DNA from: CAVVEC01 sp963747105
GTDB lineage: Bacteria; Acidobacteriota; Terriglobia; Terriglobales; Acidobacteriaceae
DNA length: 64,000 nt
Assembly: GCA_963747105.1 (NCBI GenBank)
Contig: CAVVEC010000006.1
Location: 1 to 64,000, forward strand
Direction of reading: 5' to 3'
Made by a program: the position numbers and the translations under genes. Every line of letters starts with the position of its first letter. Within the stretch, counting starts at the first letter, position 1. Below are positions 48,865-59,000 of the stretch, one piece after another. Under the pieces are notes generated by a model, which was given only the letters and a program-made list of their open reading frames with translations, searched no databases and was not told where the DNA came from.

Positions 48865-50686
48865 GCTCCCCAACTGGATGCTGGCTGCTACGCTGATGGG
48901 TGGCTGGGCTCTTGTCGTGATGAGTTCCGCAGCAGTCTCCGCCGCGCCGGGCGCCGATAACCGTTACTGCGGGAAGGGCAACAAGCCTCAGTTCGGCGCA
49001 ACGAGTGACGGGCCGGCAGCGTTGCCGTCAACCTGCTTCTACACCGGGTTAGATGGCACACTTTCTCCTGGCAAGACCATCACCGTTGCAAACTCAGCCA
49101 GCCTGCAGACAGCGCTGAACTCGGCAGCGTGCGGGGACATCGTTTCGCTAAAGGCGGGCGTCGTGTTTTCGGGATCATTCACTCTGCCCGCCAAGAAGTG
49201 CGATGACACACATTGGATTCAGATCCGAGTGTCCACGCCGGACGCTCAATTGCCTGCTGAAGGCCAGCGCCTGACGCCGTGCTTCGCCGGCGTGCCAAGC
49301 CTGCCTGGCCGACCACCGTACGATTGCCCGGTTGGTCAAGCCGACGTGATGGCGCACATCGTCTCTTCCGGAAAGGGAACTGCGCCATTCACCTACTCCC
49401 AGACTATCGATCACTATCGCTTCGGTCCTGGCCTGGAGATCACGCGCGCCGCCAGGACGGGAATCCTTCACGAAATGATGCAGCCTGAGACTGATTCGAC
49501 CGGGAACGATGCGAGCGCGAACCATATTGTGTTGGACCGCATCTGGGGGCACGGCACACCAACGGACGAGACCACGCGGTTCGCGCTACTCGATGGTAAG
49601 GACGTCGCCGCCGTCGATTCCTACTTTAACGACTTTCGCTGTACCGCAATCACCGGGAGTTGCACTGACTCGCAGGTCTTCGCAGGCGGACTCGGCGGCA
49701 ACCCGCAAGGCAACTGGAAAATCGTCAACAACTTCCTGGAAGCTGCGGGACAGAGCATCTTATTCGGTGGCGGCGCGGCCACCCAGGTTCCCGCGGATAT
49801 CGAGATCCGGCGCAACGACATGTTCAAGCCGCTATCCTGGATGCCCCCGGCCGGCGTCGCGGGCAAGGGCTATCCAATCGGGAAGAACGGATTTGAGCTC
49901 AAAAACGCCCAACGGCTGCTGTTTGAAGGAAACCGGATTCAGAACATCTGGGGCGGATTCACCCAGTCCGGTTTTGCAATCGTGTTGACGCCTAAGAATC
50001 CGGGCGGCTGCGCGGTGTGCACGGTTCGCGATATCACCATCCGTTACAGTTTGGTTACGCATTCCGGGGCGGCCATGCAAATCTTCAACGGGTTATCCGA
50101 TGCCGGAAACGCCGCGCAGGAAGGAAGCCATTACTCGATTCACGACGTTATCTTCGATGACCTGAATTACCCAGCGTGCTACGGCTGCAACGGAGACATG
50201 TTTCAGATCGGCTCGCACGTTTCCGCCCCAGCAGCGTTTTGGTTGCATGACGTTTCCATTCGGCATGTCACGTTGGCCACAAATCGGGCGCGCGCAGGTT
50301 GGATGATCAGCGGCCCGGTCGGGCAGCAGAACGTCACCTTCCAGGACAACATCGTGGACAATGGCCTGAACGGGCATACCAACGCGGGCGGAGGGGCGAT
50401 GCAATGCTATTTCGGAAGAGAGATCATGAAAGGCGTGTTGGGCAGCTGTTGGTCATCCTACAGGTTCGACCACAATATCATCATGCAGGCAGCGGCGGAA
50501 TCCTGGCCTGCCAATAACTGGCCGGTCGGCAATGCAACGAAGGTAGGGTTCGTAAAGTGGAACGACGGGGCGGGCGGCGACTACCACCTGGCTTCGACGA
50601 GCAAGTTCAAGGGCAAGGCTTCGGATGAGAAAGACCCGGGCGCTGACGTGGATGCCGTGTCTGCCGCAATTTCTGGAGCGCAGTGA
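48854..50686 (+). CDS. Secreted right-handed beta-helix protein
   Basis: Start GTG 48854 is preferred because GGAGG lies nine bases before it; ATG 48878 is the other choice. A signal peptide (WMLAATLMGGWALVVMSSAA) is followed by a parallel beta-helix with repeated short strands (IRRNDMFKPLSW, LLFEGNRIQNIWGG, VRDITIRYSLVTH, HDVIFDDLNYPACYGCNGD, NVTFQDNIVDNG), the pectate-lyase-like fold. Several Cys suggest disulfides. About 610 residues, intact. It may trim or bind the polysaccharide outside the cell; catalytic residues cannot be pointed out with confidence. Confidence 0.78.
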   Translation: MRGRLPNWMLAATLMGGWALVVMSSAAVSAAPGADNRYCGKGNKPQFGATSDGPAALPSTCFYTGLDGTLSPGKTITVANSASLQTALNSAACGDIVSLKAGVVFSGSFTLPAKKCDDTHWIQIRVSTPDAQLPAEGQRLTPCFAGVPSLPGRPPYDCPVGQADVMAHIVSSGKGTAPFTYSQTIDHYRFGPGLEITRAARTGILHEMMQPETDSTGNDASANHIVLDRIWGHGTPTDETTRFALLDGKDVAAVDSYFNDFRCTAITGSCTDSQVFAGGLGGNPQGNWKIVNNFLEAAGQSILFGGGAATQVPADIEIRRNDMFKPLSWMPPAGVAGKGYPIGKNGFELKNAQRLLFEGNRIQNIWGGFTQSGFAIVLTPKNPGGCAVCTVRDITIRYSLVTHSGAAMQIFNGLSDAGNAAQEGSHYSIHDVIFDDLNYPACYGCNGDMFQIGSHVSAPAAFWLHDVSIRHVTLATNRARAGWMISGPVGQQNVTFQDNIVDNGLNGHTNAGGGAMQCYFGREIMKGVLGSCWSSYRFDHNIIMQAAAESWPANNWPVGNATKVGFVKWNDGAGGDYHLASTSKFKGKASDEKDPGADVDAVSAAISGAQ

Positions 50687-50845
50687 TGTGCTTCACGTGT
50701 GCAAATAGCTAGAAGGGCGCCTGCTATGCTTGTACCGACGTACGGAAACACCCATGATCCTTAATCCGGGTGAACAGGCGGCTGCCTCCGCACCGGACTT
50801 GCGCAGCGAGTTTGCCGACGAGCCCGGGCCGGCGGAGGTCACAGC

Positions 50846-52794
50846 ATGTGCGGGATAGCGGGCTTCATCCGCGGGCAGCGAGACCTGGCTCGCAGCGAAG
50901 ACATTCGCCGGATGACACAAGCTATTGTGCATCGCGGTCCGGATGAAGAAGGCGTCTACGCGGAGGGAAACGTCGGCTTGGGCATGCGCCGGCTCAGCAT
51001 TATCGACCTCACCAGCGGCAGCCAGCCCATTCACAACGAAGATCGTAGTGTGTGGATCGTGTTCAACGGCGAAATCTATAATTTTCCGGAGCTGCGCAAG
51101 GAGCTGGAGAGCCGCGGCCACCACTTCTACACCCACAGCGATACGGAGGTGATCGTTCACCTTTACGAGGAGATGGGACCGGATTGCGTGCGTAGGCTGC
51201 GGGGCATGTTTGCGATCGCGCTCTATGACGAGAAAAAGAAGTCGCTGCTTCTGGCCCGTGATCGCTTGGGGAAAAAGCCGCTGTCACTACGCGCTGCACA
51301 AAGGATGCTTGTATTTCGCGTCCGAGATCAAAGCCATGCTGGCCGTGGCACCGCAATTGGCAGAGGTGGATCCTGAAGGGATTCTGCAATTTTTCTACTT
51401 CGGGTACATCCCCGATCCTCACTCCGCCTTCCGCCACATTCAGAAGCTGCCGCCAGGACACGTGGCGGAGTACTGCAACGGCCAGATCGCGATCCGCGAA
51501 GTATTGGGATGTTCCCGCCTACGGCACGAACGATCCTGGATCCGACGAGGCCTGCCTGGAAGAGATGGAAGCGCGCCTTGCGGATGCGGTGCGCATTCGT
51601 CTGATTAGCGATGTTCCACTCGGCGCTCTGCTGAGCGGCGGCGTGGATTCCTCGATCGTAGTCGCGCTCATGGCGCAGAGCTCTTCTGCTCCGGTAAAGA
51701 CTTTTTCGATCGGATTTCGCAAAGCGGACTTCGATGAGGCCGCCTACGCCCGCCTGGTCGCGGAGCGCTTCAGCACCGATCATCACGAACTCATTGTCGA
51801 TCCGAGCATCACCGAGACCTTGGATCATCTGTCTCGAATGATGGAAGAACCATTCGGTGATTCCTCCATGATTCCCACTTACTACGTCTCCCGCCTGGCG
51901 CGGCAGCACGTCACTGTGGCGCTGTCGGGAGACGGCGGCGACGAACTGTTTGCCGGATACAACCGCTATGTCGTGAATTGGAAACGGCGGAGTTATGATG
52001 TGGTGCCGGAGTGGGTTGGCGAGGTTTACCGCCGCCATCTGTACCCTCGGTTGCCTTCGACTGTGAAAGGCCGTAAGTTTGCCTGGAACGTCACGCTCTC
52101 TTCGCGTGACCGGTATCTTGACGGAATCTCGTTCTTGCCCGCCCTGCATCGCGAGCGTGAGTTGTTTTCCGAAGAGTTTCTGACGAGTGCAGCGAACTGG
52201 GCCGATCCTTTCCTCCACTTCCAGCACTATTACGATGAAGCTCCTGCGAGCGATCAGCTTAGCCGCCTGATGTACCTCGACATCAAAACGTATCTGACCG
52301 CCGACATCCTGACCAAAGTGGATCGCATGAGCATGGCGACCTCGCTTGAGATGCGCTGTCCAATATTGGATCATGAGTTCGTCGAATGGGCTGCAGGTTT
52401 GCCGATTAAATACAAGTTTCGCCGCGGCGTGCGGAAGTACATGTTCAAGGAGCTGGCGAAACGGCTGGGTATTCCGTCCACGTTGCTCGATCGGCGCAAG
52501 CAGGGATTCGCCCTGCCTCTGGTGCACTGGATGCGCAACGAGTTGAAGGATGGGCTGCTGAACATATTGCTCGAGCCTCGCACCCTACAGCGCGGGTACT
52601 TCAAGCCGGAAGCCATTCGCGGCATCCTGCACGAACATTTCCAGGGACGGCGCGATCATTCCGGGGTATTGTGGTTGCTGCTGATCTTCGAACTGTGGCA
52701 CCGCAATTTCCTCGAGGTATATTCCCGCTCATCGTGGGTCCCGATTCCACCGGCCGAGAGCGTCCTCGATCGTGCGACCGCCGACGGGCGATGA
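50846..52794 (+). CDS. Asparagine-synthase-type amidotransferase (first copy), two frameshifts
   Basis: The protein starts MCGIAGFIRGQ, so after removal of Met the Cys2 is the glutaminase nucleophile. The glutaminase domain follows (HRGPDEEGVY, NGEIYNFPELR), with frame changes near 51285 and 51510, then the synthetase domain with the ATP PP-loop LLSGGVDSSIV, SGDGGDELFAGYNRY and LTKVDRMSMATSLEMRCP. This is the exosortase-locus type of AsnB-like enzyme. In such loci it is thought to amidate a sugar carboxylate, for instance a uronic acid, rather than make free asparagine. A second, intact copy is at 61407. Confidence 0.88.
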
Positions 52795-52857
52795 CGCCCG
52801 TTGCTACATCGCTATACACTATCCGGGGGAATGCTCTAGGACATTTACCTTTTCATC

Positions 52858-54024
52858 GTGGAATCTCCGACAGGCGATCCGATAACCCGGACCGATACAG
52901 CGGCGGGACCCAGGCCCGGCGTGTTCCTGATGACGAATTCGCTAGAGACGGGCGGGACCGAACGGCAATTTGCCGCCTTGGCGGCGGCTCTCGATAGGGA
53001 CGCGTTTGCAGTCTCGTTGGGTTGCCTGAAACGCGAAGGCACATTCCTCGAGAATCTGGACGGACTGATTGAATTTTCCCCCGGCGGAAGCCTGCTGAAG
53101 TGGGGCTCGCAGCGAGCCCGGCTGGCTCTGGCGCGCCATCTTCGAGACCAGCGAATCGCGCTGGCACACTCATTCGATTTCTATTCAAACCTGATGCTGA
53201 TTCCCGCGGCCCGCATTGCCAGGGTGCCGGTGGTGATGGGAAGTTTCCGCCAGCTCGGGGACCTGCTCACCCCGATGCAGTTTCGCGCGCAGAATATGAT
53301 ATTCCGATGGTGCGATCGCGTAATCTGCAACTCTGAAGCGGCGGCCGCTTGCCTGCGAAGTGCAGGACTGCCACCGCAAGAGCTGACGGTCATCCCTAAT
53401 GGCCTGACGGATGAGTTCTTTGCGGCGGTGTCTCCGGCGTTGCCCCGAGATGCGGAGACCTTCAACATCGGAATGATTTCCCGCATGAACGACCCTTCCA
53501 AGCGGCATGACGCATTTCTTCGCGTGGCGGCACGACTGGCTCCTCGCTTCCCGAAGCTGCAGTTCATTCTTGCGGGAGATGGGCCGCTTCGGCCAGACTT
53601 GGAGAGGCTGGCCGAATCCTTGGGACTGAGCGATCGGGCCGTGTTCATGGGAGATCACAGAGACATACCGGCTGTGCTGGCTTCGCTCGATGTCAGTGTG
53701 CTCCCGTCTGCATCGGAGAGTCTTTCCAATGTGATTCTGGAATCGATGGCGGCGGGCATACCAGTCATCGCCATGTGTGTCGGCGGCAATCCTGAACTTA
53801 TCCAGCATGGTGAGACGGGGCTGCTGGTTCGGGACGGCGATGAGAACCAACTCGCCGCTGCAATCGAGGTCTTTGCGACGCAACCCGACCTGCGCAAACA
53901 TTGTGGATCTAAAGCCAGGGAGAACGCAAAGGCTCACTGCAGTATCCGGCGCGTGGCAGCCCGCTATCAGGAGCTCTATCGCGAACTGTTAGCTGAAAAG
54001 GGCTGGAAGCCTGCTTGCTGTTGA
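52858..54024 (+). CDS. Family 4 glycosyltransferase
   Basis: Start GTG 52858. This intact 388-residue GT-B enzyme has the N-terminal glycine loop (NSLETGGTERQFAALA), the hinge with VICNSEAAAACLR and IPNGL, and the donor-binding half with AGDGPLRPDLERLAE and the EX7E motif region SASESLSNVILESMAAGIPV. It adds one sugar of the repeat unit; donor unknown. Confidence 0.88.
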   Translation: MESPTGDPITRTDTAAGPRPGVFLMTNSLETGGTERQFAALAAALDRDAFAVSLGCLKREGTFLENLDGLIEFSPGGSLLKWGSQRARLALARHLRDQRIALAHSFDFYSNLMLIPAARIARVPVVMGSFRQLGDLLTPMQFRAQNMIFRWCDRVICNSEAAAACLRSAGLPPQELTVIPNGLTDEFFAAVSPALPRDAETFNIGMISRMNDPSKRHDAFLRVAARLAPRFPKLQFILAGDGPLRPDLERLAESLGLSDRAVFMGDHRDIPAVLASLDVSVLPSASESLSNVILESMAAGIPVIAMCVGGNPELIQHGETGLLVRDGDENQLAAAIEVFATQPDLRKHCGSKARENAKAHCSIRRVAARYQELYRELLAEKGWKPACC

Positions 54025-54048
54025 ACTAACCTAACGTGATGGTCGGGG

Positions 54049-55190
54049 ATGGATGAGTTGAAGCGAATTTTGCAGATCGGAAACTGGCCTCCGCCGGTAT
54101 GCGGTTGGTCCATGAAGCCTGGTGGGCCTGCGCCGGGAGCTGGAATCGCGGGGTTGGGATTGTCAGGTGATGAACCTGAACGAGAACCGCAAGATTTGCA
54201 GCCCGGAATGCATCGACGTGCAGGGCGGTTGGGACTACCTTCGTAAAGTTCTTCGCTTCGTGCGGCAGGGGTATGCCGTGCATGTTCGCGTGAATGGCGA
54301 ATCCGCCAAGGGGTATCTGCTGGCGCTCGTTGCGTTGCTACTTGCACGCTTGTGGCCCCGGCCTGGGCCTGCTCACCTATTGCGGCGGCCATCAGCAGAG
54401 CTATTTCCCAGCACCCCGGGGAACCTTCCGCCATTTTGCGTTTGCTGTCCTTTTCCGCCTCCCGGTTCGGATTTACTGCAACAGCGAACCGGTCAAGTCG
54501 GCGCTGCTGACCACTGGTATCGGTCCGGGGCGAGTTGTCCCGATTCCACATTTCTCGACGCACTATGTACAGTTCGAACCGGTTGCGCTTCCGGCCCCGA
54601 TCGAAGAATTCTGCCGGCGACACGAGGGTGTTTTTTTCGTGTACTTGTGTTTCCGCAGGGAATACATGTTGGAGTTTCTGGCGAGCGTGATGAAACGGTT
54701 CCGAGCCTCGTTCCCGAAAATCGGCTTCCTGCTGGTCGGAACGAGTAGCCGGGAATTGCCACCGCTTACGGAGTCTTTAAGGCGCCAGCAGCTCGAAGAT
54801 GCCGTCTGGGCCACCGGTTCAGTGCCACACGACTTGTTCCTGACCCTGATGCAACGCTCGTTGGCGTACATCCGACCTCCGCTGACAGATGGTGTCTGCG
54901 CCTCGGTGATGGAAGGGTTGGCCTTGAAGGTTCCTGTTCTGGCGAGCAATAACGGCACCCGGCCCCCTGGAGTGGAAACATGGGACGAAGGAGATGCGGA
55001 CCAACTGCTGGAACTCATGACCAAGGCCGCCACTGCACGGGACAGGCTGGTCGCCCAGATGCCCGACGTGACGCTCGACGACAATACCGCCAGACTGGCC
55101 GACGATATCGAGAAAACTTGCGACAGGTTTAGAGACAATGTATGCCTTACCGCCTCCGAAGTGTCTTCCAGCACGCGAGTTCGGAGTTGA
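54049..55190 (+). CDS. Glycosyltransferase (GT-B, family 4-like), two frameshifts
   Basis: The start at 54049 gives MDELKRILQIGNWPPPVCGW, a common opening of GT4 proteins. Frame changes near 54118 and 54350 join LRRELESRGWDCQVMNLNEN and VRVNGESAKGYLLAL to the rest (YCGGHQQSYFP, RIYCNSEPVKSALL, IGFLLVGTSS, PPLTDGVCASVMEGLALKVP). The Asp-Gly-Val-Cys-Ala phrase takes the place of the usual EX7E loop. About 380 residues. Confidence 0.75.
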
Positions 55191-55207
55191 CTCGAAAGTG
55201 ATCGCGT

Positions 55208-56272
55208 ATGGTGGTGCACAACCAAGGCTCTGAACTAGCCGCAACGAGCGAACCTACGGCGCCTGCTGCGGTGAAAGATTCCAAGATGGCCGGCCAGTCG
55301 AGGAAACACGCGCCCGTCTTTGTTCTCGGCAGCGTGCGCTCGGGAACGACGCTGCTCTATCACATGATCCTCTCCTCCGGGGGATTTGCTGTCTACCGCA
55401 CGGAGTCTCATGTCATGAATCTCCTGGAACCGCGCTTCGGAGATCTGTCTGTCCGGCGGAACCGGGAAAAAATGATGGATGCCTGGCTCGACAGCAAGCT
55501 GTTCCGGATCTCCGGCCTGGATGCGGAGGAAATTAGAAAGAAGGTGTTGGCCGATGGTCGCAATGGAGGCGACTTCCTGCGCATTGTGATGGAGGAAATT
55601 GCACATAGCCAGGGCGCGGAGCGCTGGGCCGAGTGCACCCCGGAGCATCTGCTTTATCTCAAGCGGATTAAGGAGACCATTCCAGATGCGCTCATCATTC
55701 ACATCATCCGGGATGGCCGTGACGTGGCGCTGTCCCTGGAAAAGCAGAAATGGATCCAGCCACTTCCCGGGGACCGCTCGGCCCTTATTCGCGGGAGGAG
55801 TTTACTGGGAATGGATGGTGCGTAAGGGAAGAGAGGAAGGACGCAAACTCGGCGATGACTACTACGAAGTCCGCTTCGAGAGCCTCATTGCTGATCCGCG
55901 CCGTACTTTGGCGAGCCTTGGTGAATTCATCGAACATGATCTGGACTACGAAGGCATCCTGCGCAACGGCATCGGTTCGGTGAACGATCCTAATTCTTCT
56001 TCGGAGTAAATGCCTCCGGCAAGTTCAATCCAGTAGGCCGCTGGCGAAGTTCGTTGACACCGGAAGAGTTGGCCAGCCTGGAAGGGATGATCGGAGACAC
56101 TCTGCGAGAACTCGAATATCCGCTGGCATCGTCGGCTGATGCCCTGCGCGCTCAGCCCGGTCTCGAACGCTTGCGTGCGTCCTATCTTAGCTATTTCAAT
56201 CTTAAATTATGGCTCAAGGCCAGAACACCGCTGGGCCGTTTCTTCGTCACCAAGGATTTATCGTGGCTTTAG
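55208..56272 (+). CDS. Sulfotransferase, frame-broken
   Basis: The N-terminal strand-loop-helix VFVLGSVRSGTTLLYHMIL is the PAPS 5'-phosphosulfate loop, and IIHIIRDGRDVALSLEKQKW is the 3'-phosphate loop, both diagnostic of the Sulfotransfer_1/3 group. Frame changes near 55785 and 56010 join VYWEWMVRKGREEGRKL and YYEVRFESLIADPRRTLASL to the C-terminus (LWLKARTPLGRFFVTKDLSW). About 350 residues. It would move sulfate from PAPS to a sugar hydroxyl of the polymer. Its end overlaps the end of the convergent glycosyltransferase gene. Confidence 0.82.
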
Positions 56273-57518
56273 AATTTGGAAATGGACGACTCGCCTGCCT
56301 CGGCCTATTTGCTGCCGCGATTCTGCGACTACCTCGCTCAGTACGTCGGAGAAGCTTTCGCCACTTGGGCCCAACTGTAATTGTTTTCCACGAGGTTGCG
56401 GGCCGCGAGTCCAATTCGCTTGCGGCGTTGAGGTTCGCGAAGCAGGCTGACGACTGTCCGGCAAATGCAGCAGGATCATCCGCCAGCAGAAGGTGCTCGC
56501 CATCGCGCACGGGAAGGCCTTCGGCTCCGACGGAAGTGGAGACTACGGCTTTGCCCATGCTCATGGCCTCAAAGATCTTGAGACGCGTGCCACCCCCGAT
56601 GCGCAAAGGGACAATGCAAACAGCGCTCGGGCCAGGAACAGCAGAACGTCATCAACCCGCCCCGTAAGTTGCAAGTTCGTCTCCTTCCGGCACAAGGCCT
56701 GCAGGCGGGAAGAAGGCTTGCGTCCGACCAAGCACAAAGAAGCGCGCGGAATCTGCTGCCGGATCAGCGGAAATATTTCTTCAATGAAGTAGAGCATCGC
56801 GTCTTCGTTGGGCAGCCAATCCATCGAACCGGTGAAGACGATGGAATCGGGCACCTCGTCAGTGGCCGTCGGGTGAAAGTATCCCACGTCCACGCCGGTG
56901 GGAATGACCGTGAGTTTCCTGGCATCCAGGAACCGGGCAAAGCAGTTGCGATCACTTTCTGAAACCGCCAGCACATGATCTGCGAGCTGCAAGTATCTTC
57001 GCTCGGCAGCTTGCATTCTTCCGCCACTCCCGCCAGGACAGCGCCTTCCATAGAGGGTTAGTGGCGACCTCGTAGTGACGCCGCCAGATTGCCGCTTCCA
57101 CGTTGTGCGTAAAAAGAATCTTGGGGCACGGCCAATCCCACGGAATTACGCCGCCGGCGATCAGAAAATCACAAAGAATCACATCATAAGTCCGCTGCTG
57201 GAGAACAAGCAGCAATTCTTGCCGAACCTCCCGGCGGCAAAACTTGCTGATGTTATAGGGCTCGCGGGAAAACAAGCGAAGAGCGTAATCCCTCATCTCC
57301 GCGAGACTCTTGGGGATCGGCAAATTCAGGGGTAAACAAACTACCCGATCAAAAGGTTTCTTCAGTTCCCCATGAACGTCATTGTCGCGGGCGGCATAAA
57401 AAGAAAAAAACGTAACTGAGTGGTTACATGCTAGCTGACGAAGAATGTTGTAGCTGCGGATCTTTCCGCCGGTGTCGGGTGGGACGAGTCCGCCAGCTTT
57501 AACCCAGAGAATTCTCAT
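56258..57518 (-). CDS. Family 4 glycosyltransferase, frame-broken
   Basis: From ATG 57518 the protein reads MRILWVKAGGLVPPDTGGKI with the substrate loop and then ILFTHNVEAAIWRRHYEVA. After frame changes near 57015, 56620 and 56450 it continues with HVLAVSESDRNCFARFL, VIPTGVDVGYFHP, IVFTGSMDWLPNEDAMLYFI, and RIGGGTRLKIFEAMSMGKAV, which holds the donor-site EX7E motif. About 415 residues. It belongs to the exosortase-associated GT4 type by place. It faces the sulfotransferase, tails overlapping by 15 bases. Confidence 0.82.
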
Positions 57519-57531
57519 GATTGGGACGAAA

Positions 57532-58855
57532 CTACCAGCAGATCCCCTTGTAAATGGCCGAAGTTTCCACGCGACGGGCCTTCTCCAGGTTCACCAGATC
57601 AACGATGATTTGCCCCGGGTGAATGCAGCCGCGAAGCGTCTCGTTGTCCGCATCGCGCGTGCCGATAACTACCACCTCCGCGTCTCGAACAACCTGCTCG
57701 ATACTGCTCGAAAGCAGCGAGGCAATGTGAGGAACCACCTCCTCGATATACTCACGATTCGAGCCGATCAGGCGGCCGAAAGACACATTTTCATCCCAGA
57801 CCTGAATCTGGCAGCCCTCGCCCAGCAATCGCTTGACGAGTTGCACCTGGGGGCTCTCGCGCAGATCGTCGGTCGCGGCTTTGAAACTCAGTCCGAGCAT
57901 CGCGATCTTCCTCTTGCCCGTGCCCAGGATCAGTTCTACCGCGCGTTCGAGATGAGCCTGATTGCTGGGCAGAACTGATTCCAGCAGCGGCAGCTTGAGA
58001 TCGAGTTCCCGGGCCCGATGGTTCAGGGCCCGCAAATCTTTCGGCAAACAGGATCCGCCGAACGCGAAACCCGGCTGCAGATAACTCGGGGAGATGTTGA
58101 GCTTGCTATCGGCGGTGAACATTTCAATTACCGGTTCCGGATCTACTCCGAGTCCTTTCGCTACGGTTCCGACTTCGTTGGCGAATGCAACCTTGACCGC
58201 ATGCCAGGCATTGCAGACATACTTCAGCATCTCCGCCGAACGGAACGAAGTTTCAAAACCGGTCCTGGAACCCAGTCATAAAGTTCGCGTAGCACGGCGC
58301 TGTGCGCAGGATCGGCAGAACCGATGATGGTGATCGCCGGGTTCAGGAAGTCAGCTACTGCAGTGCCTTCGCGCATGAATTCGGGGTTTACGCAAACCCC
58401 GAAATTCTCCCCCCACCTTTTCCGCTGGACTGCTCGAGAGCGGGAACCACAACCGACTCCGCGGCGCCTGGAAGCACGGTGCTGCGCAGCACTATGAGGT
58501 GAAAAGAACTCTTCTTCTTGAGCGCTGCGCCGATCTGGCGGCAAACGGGTTCGATGTGACCCAGATCGAGTTTGCCGTTGCGCAGACTGGGCGTGCCAAC
58601 GCACAGGAAAGTGATCTGCGTGTTGAGAACAGCGGATTCCCAATCGCAGGTGGCGTGCAAACGGCAGCCCTTATGACACTCCGCGATGAGTTCGCTGACC
58701 TCGGGCTCAGCGATCGGGCTTCTGCCCGACGCCATGGTCTCTACTTTAACCGGATTGAGATCCACGCCGATCACGTGATTGCCCTTGTGGGCAAAGCACG
58801 CCGCCGTGACTGTTCCGACGTAGCCCAGACCGAAGACGCTGATTGCGCGACTCAT
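57532..58855 (-). CDS. Nucleotide-sugar dehydrogenase (GDP-mannose/UDP-glucose 6-dehydrogenase), frame-broken
   Basis: The start MSRAISVFGLGYVGTVTAAC has the NAD-binding GxGxxG. Further landmarks are SGRSPIAEPEV, VGTPS, STVLPGA, and, after frame changes near 58400 and 58265, CVNPEFMREGTAVADF, WHAVKVAFANEVG, and FGGSCLPKDLRAL with the catalytic Cys. The sequence is closer to AlgD-type GDP-mannose dehydrogenases (SRAISVFGLGYVG) than to Ugd. The product is GDP-mannuronate or UDP-glucuronate, the uronic acid donor that the amidotransferases and the lyase of this locus would fit. It starts 13 bases upstream of the glycosyltransferase gene on the same strand. Confidence 0.87.
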
Positions 58856-59000
58856 CGTGACACCACCAAAACGTTTCCTTTCAGAGACGAAGCAATTTTA
58901 CAGGTAGTATTGAAACCGGGGCAGACTTGCGGAAAACAATTGCTCCGGCGGCACCCATCAGCCAAACAAAACCGACGATCGGCGCAGGAATGATTCGAGC

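Noticed and set aside
51328..52527. 399-residue minus-strand open frame
   Set aside because: Antisense shadow of the first amidotransferase.
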